A DNA stretch of 64,000 nucleotides from Diploscapter coronatus (GCA_964036155.1 OZ038423.1:20475249-20539248), one strand, 5' to 3'. Shown: positions 24,423-37,311, counted from the stretch's first letter. Notes: generated by a model not told the origin, from the sequence alone. A program made the numbers and translations.

Positions 24423-27400
24423 TTATCGGTTGAATCTCTGCATCGGAGTGGAATGGTCATAAGAAGAGGGCGCGTGATGGCCGTTAGTATGATGACCGTT
24501 AGTCTGATAGCCTCCAACAGGCACACTTACTGAATGGCCCTGGCCCTTGGGTCTATCGATATCGTACGAGTCATGATCTCCATGCAGGCCGACGAAGATC
24601 TTGTAGATCCACGCGCCCAGAAGAGCTCCGATGTATGGACCAACTAAAAGGAGTCGTGGATACAGTATTTTAATGAAATTACAGCGAACTCACCAATTCC
24701 AACCCACCACATCCAGCCACCCCTCCAGCTGAAATTAATCTGTATCATCGTATCAAATATTGTCGAAGTCCAATTGTTTGATGGAAATGAAAACTAACGC
24801 TATTTTACATGTATAAAACTACTTAAGCGTGGATTAAAGACATGCGCATTGTCCTACGCATTTTCGCCAGAGCGCAGAGAAAAGAATCAGTGAAACAATG
24901 CGCATGCCTGTAATGCATGTGTGTTCATTTTTGCGCATATGAAAATGCTTCATCTTTCATTTTCAACAAGTTATTGGACGTCCACAATAATCAAATCAAT
25001 GATAGTTTGTTCAATCATAAAGTCAATTATCTCAATTTATAAACAACATGTTTTGTACTAAAGGACGATCGGGTCTTTGGTTTTGTTGGCACGATTTCAA
25101 CTATTCTGAGCGTGAATCATCTCTTTGATCAGAATCAGAATCGGTTGCTTTCATGTATTCCTGTTAACCTTCGTTTTCTCTGCGCAACATATCATTCACT
25201 ATCGCATTTGGTTTCGATTCTGGGAAAGACGAAAATAATGCAAGTTGTTTTGTGATAAACCGACAGGTAGTAAGACTCACTATGTCACTTGATTTCTCGT
25301 CCTGTCAGTCTGTCATCTGGTGGTAAACCGCTCTTCTTCACTCTCATCTTTTCATTTTGCTCTCTGTCATATTCTTCCGCCAAATGCGCGATTCTTCATC
25401 GCAAGTAGATTGGAAAAAACCGCGAAAGAATTCCGAAATTTGAAAAGATCGGGGAGTGAATCCTCGTGATGAAGAGTATTAGAAAACGACGAAAATTGAC
25501 AGATTGAATGGCAAATTGGTTGTAGCGGAAAGGAAAGTGCATAATTGAAGTGAAACCCCTTACTTGAAGGTCTCCAATCCATATCCAGCAGTGAGGAGGA
25601 AGAGACGAGGGCCGAGATCGCGGGCTGGATTGATGGCAAATGCAACGTTAGCACCTGAAAACATGAGATTTGAACAAAGACTTCATGAAGATTTAGATAC
25701 TTCGTCATGTCACAGATAAAAAATTACTTGTTTCAGAAAAGTTATAATCGAATGCATTTTTAAACTTGTATCTAGCTAGCGAATTTTGGTCGAGACATGG
25801 TATAACAATTAGTATAGTTATTTTAGTTCATAAGTAATTCTTACCATAGGTCATAGCAACCTGCAAATTAATATTGCTTGTTAAAACACTAATCCTATAT
25901 CAACGTACCAAAGTCATGATAGAGCCAATGATGACTGGAGCATATTGGCTAGGAATGCGATTTCTCTTGTCGGTAACAACGCAGATCAATCCAGACAGCA
26001 TGGCAGTGCCAATTATCTAAAATTCTAATTTTATCAAATTTCCTTTTTCGAATATTGATTGCCTGATCGAGCAAGCTGCCCCAAACAGACATGTGAGCAG
26101 GAGGGAAAGAAGTGAAGAGTCCGGCAGTGTCCTGAGGACCTCCGACTTGTCTGTTGCCTCCGTCAATTCTCCAGAGATCGTCTAAATTTGAATTCCATGA
26201 TATGCCTTGCAAATATTTTGAAAACCATGATGCCCAAAGTAAGTGACAGCTGCACCCAAGTAAGCACCGATCAGTTGAGCAATTGTGTATGGCACTACTT
26301 TCCATACTGAAATTGAGAATTAAATTTTTTTTTATCGTTTTGACTTTCATTTTATCGATATCCTCAAGCATTTTGACTCTTTTTCTTGTCCGAATAGGCC
26401 CCTTTAAAAATAACTCGAAATCTTCTTTTTCTAGTTTCATAGTAAATTTTTGAAGAAAAACATTTATCCGATAGGATTGCCGGGAATATTCCTAGACACG
26501 TTCAATGAAAAAGATAGTTAAAATAATTCAGGAATATAAGGTATACATTTTTTCTAAAAAAAATTAACCCTGGAAAAGGTTAAAACAGCACGTATTTATT
26601 AACTAAATTGATACCCTACAATTTAGGTATCAGCACAACAGGCATATATGCAAGTTTAATCAGGTTCAACATGATTGTTTTTTCGGTGAAATGGGCAAGA
26701 AAAATATTTACATCTCTTATGTTTTGATCTTCACGAAGTTTTTGAAATCGTAAAGTCATTATGGGAAGGAAAGATGTCTAAATAAGAGGTGTTCGAAATT
26801 TATGTACGTTTTTTCTTTCAAATAGTCTTCTAGATAACTCGATTGATGTTCTAAACGTGAAATCATGACTCTAGTCATCGGAAACATTTTTCGGGAGTTT
26901 CATTTCCCCCGAAACATATCTGGAACTGTTCATTCTCTGGAAAGAAAAGAACATTTATCATCGCGCTTGCGATAAATTTAATTTTGGTTACAGTCCACAT
27001 TTTGTTAAACTGAGAAAAATCAAAAAAGTTTTGTAATTACCCTCCCATTCCGATTTATTTTGTTTAAATCATAATTTATGTCATTTCTTGGAAAAAGTCA
27101 ATATTATAAGGTTCCCTCATAGATGAAAATATTGCAAATGATCTGAAGAACAAAATAAGGAAAAATAAGTTTATCCAACTTTAGTATCCGAGTTAAATTG
27201 GCAACATTTAAAGTCACCTTATGTAATTCTTCTTAGTTTTTTTTTCTGAAAAAATGAATACCTGGGAAGTTTCCGAGCACGAATTGTGCGAGGGAGATGG
27301 CTGGATTGAGATGAGCTCCTGACACGGAATTGGCCATGAAAACGGCGAACATAAAGCCAATTCCCCATGCAATATGGCACGAAGTGCTGTTTCCTCCTGG

Positions 27401-27588
27401 TGCTGCCGCAGCCTGTACGTTGGCAGAATTACCGATGAACTGAATTACAACTTGATTATGCAATTGGGAGGATCCTGAGAAGGACTTACAACCAAGAAGA
27501 AGGTGCCGAGACATTCTGCCAGCAGCTCTCGGATCAAATCCTTCTTTATCCCCAATTTCTGTCGAATCTTTTCGCCTATTCGATTCAT
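24423..27588 (-). CDS. Aquaglyceroporin (MIP family channel)
   Basis: Nine minus-strand exons: 27490-27588, 27262-27439, 26226-26306, 26063-26181, 25909-26016, 25845-25860, 25564-25654, 24694-24728, 24423-24643 (315 aa). Both pore half-helices are present: GAHLNPA (residues 74-80) and INPARDLGPR (208-217). The Asp213 after the second NPA, with the long loop DLWRIDGGN...FTSFPPAHMSVWG, marks the glycerol-conducting subfamily. Six membrane helices can be traced. The C-terminal 60 residues are His/Gly/Ser-rich and hydrophilic. Odd points: a 16 bp microexon (25845-25860), a GC-AG intron (26017-26062, CAG|GCAATC) and three introns over 190 bp. The ATG follows TTTAG. Nematodes have several glyceroporins and I cannot say which orthologue this is. 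Confidence 0.9.
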
Positions 27589-28569
27589 TCTAAATCACAT
27601 CTTATCATTGACATCGGATAGATCAAAAAATTCGGAAAAAGTAAAACATGTGCTGCCTAGTTCTTCGCCATTAGCACATGATTGCATCACACTTTCTTGT
27701 ATATCATATCAGGAAAAACTGATTCAGTTTGTGATAAATGTTAAGAAGTGAAAGAGCGAAAGAACTGGGCATGGTAATAGGACATCGAAATCGTGGGAAA
27801 GAAGGAGAAAACGGTGGAAAGAGCGGGTAAATTTGTGAGTTAAGGTCGAAAAGAGAATGGTAATGAAACGAGTTTTAAAGAAGAAAGAAAGGGAAAATAA
27901 CGGGAAGGGAAGACGAGGACGAAGGACAGGGGGGAACCAACAAAAATCACGCAGAATTGTAGAATAGGGGAATGGCAGAGTCGAGGAATTGGGAATCGTA
28001 GATGAGAATGAAAATGCGACATGGAGAGTAGGGGAAAAGGATGGGCAGATAGAAGTGTGTAACGGCAAAATAGGCGATCGGCAATGCACAGCAGAGGTCG
28101 ACTGTCGGTGAGTGGAAGAGTAGCAGGGGGAGTCGAAAGGCAGAAAGGCTGCAGAGATGCCCCCAATTCGGGCGAATTCGAGAACGATCAGGTCAATTAG
28201 GCGGAGTTGCAGTTTATTCAATGAAGATCAGCTTTCATACGATTGAAAGCTGATTTTATACAGCAAACCAGTATGATTAAATTCCCGCTAATTCGAACCT
28301 TCTCACCGTCGACTTAACTTCGTGTACTTCAATTTATGATTGGGGTTTAATTTTCAAGAAATACTGGGTGTATAAACTAATGTCTTCAACAGAATGCCCC
28401 CTTTATTTTGGGTATTCTTCATTAAAAAATTATGAGATTTTCGGTATTAGGTAGCCAGATATCTTGCGTTTTGCTCGGTATCTCTTTTAATCATAACCTC
28501 ATCTCAGTCTTCGTACAACCATCTTCTTCCTGAAATGACAATCTTACTCTCTTAGTATTTTTCTAAAGT

Positions 28570-28722
28570 GTGTCTGTCTGTTTGTCTGTGCACGCTTAAT
28601 GCTCAGAAACTAAGCAAAATCAACCTCACAAATCATATATGGATATAGTAGAAAGATAATTTTGCCTAGATGTGCAATGTAAAAAACCCGGTGAAATTTG
28701 GTTCGAAAATGAGTACCTTTAC
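28570..28722 (+). repeat. Diverged direct repeat, unit 1
   Basis: Pairs with 29179-29325: both begin CTGTCTGTTTGTC(T/C)GTGCAC and contain GATGTGCAA(T/C)GTAAAAAACC about 100 bp later, followed by GAGTAC. Located inside the fold-back element. Confidence 0.6.
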
Positions 28723-29178
28723 CCAAAAATGGTTTCCCCTGGCTAATGGAAGAGATGATGTAAGCGGTGTTCAGGTTCTGCTTTCCTTAAAATTATGCGA
28801 AATTATTTTTGCAGAAACTATAATACCTCAAAAGTTAATTTTTCTCCAAATATTCAAATATTTTGTAAGGACTACACCTTCTGCGGATATTCAAATCCTT
28901 CATCAGAAATTTAAAATTTGTAAGTAAATCGTGGAGTAAATTTGGTATGAAATCAACCAAAATCTGTGTTGAATTTTAGAAGCAATTTGAATAGACAAAA
29001 ATTTATTTAGAATAGAAGGTTTTGATCTGAGTTGGTTATTTCGAAAACATCAAAAATCGGAGTTGAAATCATTTCAGAAAGAAAAAAGTCTAGAGTCGAA
29101 CTCAACTTTAGAAAATCACTAAAGATCTGTGCTGAGACTACTTTTGAAAAAAAAACATTTATTTTACTTTTTAATATT

Positions 29179-29325
29179 CTTGCTGTCTGTTTGTCCGTGC
29201 ACCCTTAGTCCTAGAGTACAAAGCATCATAGACCCAAAATGTTATACATGCTTGGAAAGGTCTTTTCGTCCTGATGTGCAACGTAAAAAACCTGATCAGT
29301 TTTGGTCCAAGAAATGAGTACTCTC
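29179..29325 (+). repeat. Diverged direct repeat, unit 2
   Basis: Second unit of the repeat at 28570-28722, about 600 bp downstream in the same orientation. Confidence 0.6.
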
Positions 29326-30880
29326 AAAAATCATTCTTTGCTTAAACGAAGGTGTGAAAAAGAGGGGAGGAAGGGAGAAAGAATGGAGAGAGAGACGCGA
29401 AGAGGAACAGCGCGACACGTGGAGAAGATTTAGAAAAGGAATAGAGAGAAGAAGAGTATGACGGCATGGTCGAGCAAATAGAATGGTGGTTCGTTCACAA
29501 CTTGTAGCGGGTGTTCATAGCTGAATTGAGTACGATAATGCGATCAAGCCCAAAAGTTTTTTCGCAAAAGCTTTCAGGGTGGAAATTTTTGGTGCTACTT
29601 TCACAAAAGTTGCCCAAGATTAAATTCCCTATCGAATGATGCCACTTTTCACTCGATTCCATCACTTTTGTAATGCTTGATTTTTAAGCTTAGCATTGGA
29701 ATTTTCGAAAACAGGTGGTTGTCCGAAGACTGGAATAGGGCTACAACTGAAAAAGAGATACCAAGCAAAATGCTAGATACCTTGCCACCTAATCAAGAAA
29801 CCGATATTTTATGGAGAGTATCCAGAATGGAGGGATTGTTGGATACATATAATTAGGAATAAAATAAAGTTGGAATAGAACTTCTCCTACTCGCAAACTC
29901 GCAAAGTACTGCAGATGATGAATTTGACAATTGGTTCCAGAAATTAACGATATTTTAAACGCGAAACGTGGGTGGAATAATAATGATATCGAGGAGGTGT
30001 TGAATTCATCCAGAAAGTGCGACTGAAACAACGATGCAAACTGGCAGTACAGTGAATCTGACAGTCGAAATGACGCAACGCGAAACCGCGAGACAAGAAA
30101 TCACTCGATTCCGCTCTCCCCTGCCCGAATCATTTGCATAATTCCCCTTTTTTCTCCGACATTTTTCCTTTCTCACGTTGAATTTTCCTCAAACTTTCCT
30201 ACAATGATCGCGGAAAGGTATAATTGAAAACACATACAGAAAATAATGAAATATTCGCGACACTACATAGGAAACGAACAATAACATAAGTAACGACGTT
30301 CTTTTTCGGTTATATCGTTAGGTCAAACTTTAATCATTTTTAAATTTTAAATTAAATTTAAATATTTTTTCCTATTTCCAAATTGATTCGAAATTTATGT
30401 CGAAATAATTCTTTCAATGTCACCATTTCCTTTTCCAATTGAACGTGTTTGATGAAGATCAAATCTAAACTACATATTCTTCTCCGAATTGAAGGAAGAC
30501 ACGCATGTCTATAAATACCACAAAGTGACAGAAGCATGGTTTTTTATTTCTCGAAAATATAAAATTCAAATATTGTTTTGTTTTGAGGAAATTCCCCAGT
30601 CCATGCAAAATGTGCATTGGTGATTGAAAAGTGAGGATTTCTATGATCCTTTCGAAACTTATTTAGTAATTTTTCGCATTTATCATGACTCACTATAATA
30701 AGAAATTCATAATACTATTTCCTTATAAAAATTCTGTATAAGAAACTGCTCAGAAGAGCGATATTTTCCGTTTACAGAATTTCTCCGTAACAAGACAATA
30801 ATAGAATCTTTATTTATTCTGCAATATATACAATCTGATTCTAAATATGTTCAATACATGCTATTCATCTATGAGTTTCA

Positions 30881-33296
30881 TTAGGTGAATGAGAAGCTTT
30901 CACTGATATTCTGCAGAGAAGAGTTGTTTTCCCATGAAACATTAGAATTCGCGTCTGAAGGCATCATGAATCTGGGAGCATTCTGAAAGATTGATCTTCA
31001 TCGATTTGATCTGCATGATCTTCATATTATATGTTCATAATTCAAAGAAATATATTAATTGTAATCGTGCAGCTATTAGTCTGCTTATGTTAGCGAGAAT
31101 TTTCATTCTAATGACGAAGCAACTTTTCATAACTATTTTGTGCATTGTTCATCTAGCTCCTGTATTTTGGAAATATGCATTTTTTCTTGATATCTTGTGA
31201 TTGCGTCATAACGGCAGTGTTGTATAAACTAACAATAAAATAGCGAAGACACGGTCAGGTTAACAGCCTTGAGAACTTTAATGGCACTGTTTTTCGCTTC
31301 TTTATGCATTAGTTGTCATGGCACAATTAAGAATTGTTTAGCATTATGCGCCAATAGTGGCTAACTGAACCAATAAAATTACGTAATGACGAAATTATAA
31401 AATTTTACTTTTTTTTCAAATAATCATCTCTATCCTCAATCTCTCCCTTATTCCTAACTATGGAGTATGTTACGCAATCATTCTACCATTTCGAAACCTA
31501 GCTAACCATTGGGAATGAAGGAGTGGCTGAATTTTCTGGACAGGAGCAACGACATTGACCATTGATGATTTGACCTGAAAAGACTTGTTTCTTTGAATTC
31601 TGAAAATAGAAAGCAATGAATCATTTAGAACCGGTTGAAGTATTGTTTGAAGCAGGCAAAGACTGCTGCGTGGGCAGAACGTGAATGTGTGTAACTGGCT
31701 GAGATTGAGGCTGGGGTTGATCTCCTGAAAATACGTGTGTGAATCTCCATTTATCTTTAGCTCTTCTTCTCTCACGATTTCAAAAATTCTCCTAAAGAAT
31801 GCAGCCATCACAAAGTGAAAACTAAGCAGGTAGCATCTCCATCTCTACCATTTTCAAATAAATGAACGAAATAATTAGGGAAGCCCTGCACGAGAAATAG
31901 GCTTCTCGATGGTCCAAAAATTTGCACAATATTCAAACTATCGTTACTTTGCAATCCAATTTCATCATTCGTCCTCTTCTCTTTCTGCACGCAGCTGATC
32001 ATCGCCATTTGCACAGACTCTTCCAATTCGGCTTTTGCCTGGCAGATGCAGGAGCGCAGTCGCGAGTGATCGCGATTCTTGCAGACAGACGTCGAGCGGA
32101 GGCTGTAAGATTAGAAGAAGGAAAATGGTATTCAAAGAGAATAGAGCAGGACTTCCTGAGGCAGGTGCGAAGAGAGAAATCCCTGGAATAAATGAGCTGC
32201 AAGTAGTCGGGATTACGATCCAAAGTGTCGCGATAGCAGAGCAGCTCTGACTCCTGCAGCAAGCATGAACTGGTGTTGTTGACTGGTCTATCACATGGAG
32301 AATTTTTCAGAATAATTCATTCACCGTATCAACTTACATCTGTGTATGAATGTTTCCGCTGCCAAATAGATGACTTTTGAAATTCTAAACAAAATTCCCA
32401 TTTTTTTCTAGAACAATAAACGAACTAACATCGACATGACAAATTGCGAGAGCATCGAGAGAAGGTCGAGGTGAATTGAGTTCTGGCAAAGACCAGAGAC
32501 GAGACGACAATTCCGAAGTGTAGATCGTTCGAAGATACAGAGCATCATCTGATGGATAAATGCAAGAGTTGCGATCAGAATGACGTACCGTCCACAAGAA
32601 GAGGAGCGAAGAAAGAGCGCTCTGATGCAAAAGGAGAACGAAGAAAACAGGAATCCAGAGATGAACGGAAATGAACGAAGACGTCGGAGAAGGGACGCAG
32701 TGATTCTGAAATTTTTACTCTTGATGAAAGCTATGAGATAGAAAACCATCAATAGACGCTGTAGGAATTGCATTGGAAGCTCTCAGGGTCGAGAAGAAAC
32801 ATTTGTCGAAAGCAGTTCTCTCGGCTCGGCATCTAAAGTTGATTTTAACTTCGGAAGTTCAATTATTATTCTAGATCGTCTGTTCGATACAATGCATGGA
32901 CTTGATAATGCACTATTTGTATAATTTCAATTAGGAGCAAGATAGAAAATTCAATTAGTTCCAAATTCAACTTTCAAAATTCGATTTCGTTATATATCTG
33001 GCCTGAAAATAAAGACCGTCTTATCTTACTCAGTTCTTGAAATGCAAAGCGAGAATGCAGCAGTCTGTAATTCGGCTATCTGCTGTTCTATCTGAATGTT
33101 TAATTTTAGAAGCTTCACTCATTTTGTCATCAACCTGCGCAACTGGTTGCCAACATGATTGAAGTTGTTCTGCGCAGTAGAACTGAGACAGGACTGGCTA
33201 AAATGAACGATCAAATCAGGCATGAATGTTGAAGATCACCTGGATAAAAACTGATAAATGGGGACCAAGGATGAAAATGAGGACAGACGTGAGCAT
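30881..33296 (-). CDS. Secreted cysteine-rich glycoprotein, unknown family
   Basis: Twelve minus-strand exons: 33240-33296, 33135-33197, 33030-33091, 32747-32832, 32589-32705, 32430-32548, 32338-32384, 32153-32287, 31948-32102, 31632-31724, 31507-31574, 30881-30982 (367 aa). Exon phases agree at every junction. Residues 1-19 (MLTSVLIFILGPHLSVFIQ) form a signal peptide. The body has about 17 cysteines in pairs such as FYCAEQLQSCW, LCISRTEC, SCICQAKAE and QCRCSCPENS. A Gln/Pro-rich linker (QPQPQSQPVTH) precedes a tail with several N-glycosylation sequons (NNTS, NVSW, NNSS, NISE). No transmembrane helix follows, so secretion is likely. I do not recognise the family; it may be nematode-specific. 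Nine introns are 40-60 bp. TTCCATAG|CCATG at the start looks like a trans-splice acceptor. Confidence 0.7.
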
Positions 33297-33613
33297 GGCT
33301 ATGGAAATGAAACGAAGTTGTGTAGATGGATAGGCGGACAGGAGGAGAGGAATGGAATTGAAAGCAGAGAAAGCTGCCTGGCGGTTAGTTGGATGTCTAT
33401 GAGATGAATGTCTGTTGCTGATTTGTTTGAATAGTCGCACTTCCCCCCTTGGCCCGGCCTTCACTCGTCCACCCACTTTCTTCATGCAATCCACACTTGT
33501 TTCTGCACACACGTTTCCAAATGAGAATTGGAGAATTGTGAAATAGACAAATTAGCATACACGTTATTGAAATATCGCATGGAACAAAAGGCGACGGCAT
33601 TAACGCGAGACGG
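33297..33613. promoter_or_regulatory. Divergent promoter interval, cysteine-rich gene (-) / DHHC gene (+)
   Basis: 317 bp between start codons. It has a poly-C/CT tract near 33440 but no motif I can name. Confidence 0.4.
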
Positions 33614-36600
33614 ATGTCCTGGTACAGCACTATCTATCAGAAAGTGAGGCAACTGCGCAAAGACCGACCCCATTTCGACATCTTCTTCGTCACCTTCCTC
33701 AATCTGCTCGTCATCTGCCAGTTCATTCTACTCTTCATCAGGCAATTATCGTCGATCAGCAAACACGATATAAGAATTTGTAAAATAGTCACTATGAGCG
33801 AAATAGCATATGGAAGAAATTCACTTTCTAGTGCTATTTTTTCAACGGTGGCTACTTTTTCGATGGCTCGTAGCTATTTGTTATTGTTGATCGGAGAGAA
33901 AGTCGATATTCATTCAGCAATTAGAAATCAAATTTAGAGCGAAATAATGAATCGCGTAGAAGAGAAATGAATAGCGTAGTTTTAAATATTCACGTTCTCT
34001 CCAATCAATAATACAAATTACCCGTTTTATGAAGCTCGTGAGATTGACAAGATCATTCAATTTTAAAATATGAGTTTTCTATTCCTAAAAGTGCTAAATA
34101 TCATAACGATGTGAGACTTTTGGAAGATAAATCATCATTAGGCATCACGAATTTCGATATAAGATTTATGAAGATGCAAAGCCCATTAGAATACATCCCG
34201 GTATTAACGGAATAGCGTAACGCAAAATGACAAAATGCTTGCTTTTCATCCACAATTACCTCAATTTCTATTGTGCTCTGTCACTTTTGTGTTTTATAAA
34301 ATACTAAGAAGCGTTTCGTCATTTCGTGTTACGCCATTTAAAAACTGCCTGATGTTCCATTCCTCTCTAGAATTCAATAACAAGGGTCTCTTTCAGTATC
34401 TACATCTACGTCTGCATCATTGTCGGTCACTATGTGCAGTATTCCATTCAAGTAATCATTGATCATTCATTCAAAGTAAATCTCTTGCTTTCCATTCAGG
34501 CAGCCATCTATTTGTGCGTGTATTTCACTCTGATTCTGTTGTCAGTTTGGAGTCTGGCGGTCACGCGAATTGTTGACGTTGCAAGGGTTCCTTACGATTA
34601 CAAGGTTGTTCTTTAAACTATTATCATGACAATATACAATTAAATATTGGAATAATAGGAATGACGAGGTTTTTTTTTCCAAAGATATTGTCACAATTTA
34701 CCTTGACAATGAGACATCGTATTTTCATGAACGCAACATAAAATAATTCCATGTCTATTTATTATTATATTCATACAATATAGTAGATTTACTATAAAAA
34801 GCAATAAATTGATCATTGGTTTACAATTCACTTTTGATCATTTCGTCCTTCTAATACTTTTCGCTTTTACTATAATAAAAAGTGAGTAACGAAGTGGACA
34901 AGACAGGATATGCGAAGTGAATGGCAATATTTGCATAGTGAAAGTTTGATCCTTTCTTTTTTCTGGTTGCAGATCTTATTAGCCGCAGAAAATTTCGTAA
35001 TCTTTGAAAATTCCCTGTTGGATTAAAAACAATCTGACCTTCATCGTTGTGTTTTGAGGTTGATGAAGAAACAGACGCCGCCCTTCGAGCCTGCACTCCG
35101 ATTGAAAATGGACAGATAATTCTCGAGAAATCCACGAGGGAACAGGTAGAATTCATCTTGAAACGCATGAGTGTGAATCGAATTCACAAAATTTCAAGAA
35201 TAAAAGCTCATCTTCACGAGAAAATCATCATAGAAACGCTGAAAAATAATTTTCAAAGTTCTAAATTTTCAGATCGAGCAGCAAATCAAAATCCTTGAGC
35301 GATTCTGCAACGCAATGGACATCGTCGTGGCTGAATGCGATCACGTCGGAAGGATAAAGTTAGCCAAAAATAGAACGTAGAGTCGTAGGTTTTAAAAAGA
35401 CCGTAGGGATTTATTGAGGCAGCGATTTTTCTAGTATTGTTATTCTACAATCTTCTAAAACCTACGGCCTGTTTAAAATCGAAAATAGTTGAAGTAAAAG
35501 GAAGTAAAGCTGATCTTCATCATCATATTCATTGATTTTCTATCAGATGATGACATATCTAATTCTGAGCGATTGCAATAGTCGTTGTTGCAGATATTGT
35601 TACGAATGCAAACACGTGAAGCCGGACCGTTGTCGGCACTGCTCGTCCTGCGACAGATGTGTCGTCAAATTCGATCATCATTGTGAGCATACTTTCGATC
35701 ATTCAGTTATTGAGTTTCAAGAAAATTAAGAAATTCACGAAATGTCAGACAATTTTTTCATTACTTGTTTGATGAATTTTTTGATAAAATTTATTACGAT
35801 TAAAACTGCTATTTGATGAACTGACGGTCCCTTTCTTTTTCATACTATTCCGATCTATCTTTCTAACTTTCCAACTTCTCAACTTCTAACTATAGACTCC
35901 GTCAGTTGGTCATTTAGTTACTATCCATTGACATGTTTATGAGCTGTTTGACATCCAGCATCTATCAATTCGAAAAAGTGACAATATTTAGGCCCATGGA
36001 TCAATCGATGCGTTTCCCAGGTTCGCTCTTACAATCCCAAATATTTTCCCTTTCATTCTTAGTCTTTCAGTCCAACTACAAATATTTCCTGCTCTATATC
36101 TTCTACAGCACTATTACAGTCATTTGGTAGGGAAATCTATACGCGAAGATCATCTTCCATCTCTACTTTTGCAGGTTCCTTTTGACATCTTTCGAGGGAG
36201 TGGTCCGTTATTTCACCAACCAGGAATGGGATAAGGAGGCAGGCAAATTTGCAGCCATCATTCTCGTCGGAATCCCCTTCGCAATTTTTGGGTTTTCAGC
36301 TTCTGATTTTCAATGTTCAATTTGCAATTTGCAGTTATTATCCTCTCGGCGAGTTGCTCAGGTTTCACTGGGAACTAGTCGAGCTGAACGAAACAACCTG
36401 CGAGCAGGCAAAACCTGCTATTCTCAGGTGATAAAACTTTTAAAAGAATTTGACAGCATTTTAGTTATAAAATTTTAGATAATTTCGGTAAAAACTAGGC
36501 GAAATAATTGTTGATACAACAAAGATTTTCTGGATAGTAAATGACCGAATGACTGCAGATTCGACAATATGGCTGATTACAACATGGGCAGGGCTGCCAA

Positions 36601-36924
36601 TTTGAAGAAGATCTTCGGCTGGGGACTATGGTTTGTGCCACTCCCGACTGACACGGAGGATGGAATGCATTATGAAATACGGTAATTGAAAAAAAAGAAA
36701 CTTGAAATGCAACTTGGGAATAACAAATCACGCGAAATAATACTGTGAGAGGAACTCTTCAATGCCATTTGCCGCCCAAAATTATTTTTTGTGATTGCGA
36801 TTTAAAAATATTTTATGAGAAGAAAATAGGAACAATCGCTTGCAGATATGTGGATCCGAACAATGTGAATCGCTTCAGACGAGTGGAAATAGACAACGAA
36901 GATGCAGCAGAGACAGAGAGATGA
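33614..36924 (+). CDS. DHHC palmitoyltransferase (ZDHHC2/15/20-like)
   Basis: Twelve exons: 33614-33741, 34397-34451, 34500-34604, 35059-35145, 35273-35358, 35594-35682, 35992-36020, 36071-36126, 36175-36291, 36335-36427, 36559-36681, 36846-36924 (348 aa). The Cys-rich domain reads [20 protein letters not shown] then [15 protein letters not shown], with the catalytic Cys184 in DHHC. Two N-terminal and two later membrane helices ([18 protein letters not shown] and [14 protein letters not shown]) fit the four-helix topology. NETTCEQ is the TTxE motif. It S-palmitoylates cytosolic cysteines at Golgi or plasma membrane. CVSQSNYK replaces the usual CVGFxNYK. Exon 1 is the weakest part: its donor is GC (ATCAG|GCAATT), the intron is 655 bp, and an alternative acceptor exists near 34374. 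Confidence 0.85.
35382..35471. repeat. Inverted repeat in DHHC gene intron 5
   Basis: GTCGTAGGTTTTAAAAAGAC at the left pairs with the right end, whose complement reads GGCCGTAGGTTTTAGAAGAT. Span about 90 bp. MITE-like, no coding content. Confidence 0.55.
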
Positions 36925-37311
36925 CGCAACGGAGCGATTAGGCAACCAAGTATGGCAACTTAATTGACCTGCCTTAGATCTTAGCGCAATTTGTTAAGAG
37001 CCATTCCACGAATAAACAGAACAACTGTCAAAGGAGGTCCGGACAACTGCAAAAGTGTTCCGGATCCTTTTTTATGAACGGTCACCCCATCTTATCTTTC
37101 ATACTTGTCTTCCTACAATCATTTTTCTAAACAAATCTCTTAAACGACAATCATTTCTTCTATTTTCCTATCCTAAGATCGATTTTTCAACGTCTCGATT
37201 GGATATCTTCGAGAGTTATCTGTATCATGTGCATTGAAATTAAATTATTATTTCATTTTATTGAATCAAATTTCTATATGAAATCTGAGATTATTATAAC
37301 CAAGCTTTATT
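36925..37311. other. Convergent gap, DHHC gene / F-box-kelch array
   Basis: 3' flanks only. Sequence near 37190-37310 resembles the DNA found downstream of other array members (near 50975-51080), so the duplicated unit extends past the stop codons. Confidence 0.5.

Larger units (their letters stand above)
28437..29810. mobile_element. 1.4 kb fold-back element
   Basis: Left arm 28437-28530 and right arm 29711-29810 are inverted and diverged copies. Shared blocks include TTGC(G/T)TTTTGCT(C/T)GGTATCTCTTT and CAGTCTTCG(T/G)ACAACCA. No transposase-like reading frame lies between them. Possibly a decayed non-autonomous DNA transposon. Confidence 0.6.
27589..30880. other. Large intergenic region with repeats
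   Basis: 3.3 kb with no exon series I could support. The part at 27720-28190 is purine-rich on the plus strand and gives long but low-complexity open frames. It contains a fold-back structure (arms 28437-28530 and 29711-29810) and an internal diverged direct repeat. Confidence 0.5.

Noticed and set aside
27724..28221. 165-codon minus-strand open frame
   Set aside because: Low-complexity Ser/Phe/Leu-rich translation of a purine-rich tract; overlapping frames are equally open and there are no credible splice sites.
32408..32773. Minus-strand open frame starting MQFLQRLLMVFYLIAFIKS, which looks like a perfect signal peptide
   Set aside because: It joins only to part of the cysteine-rich gene and leaves the real upstream exons unexplained. 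The 12-exon model passes through the same DNA in another frame with consistent phases, so the signal-like frame is a coincidence.
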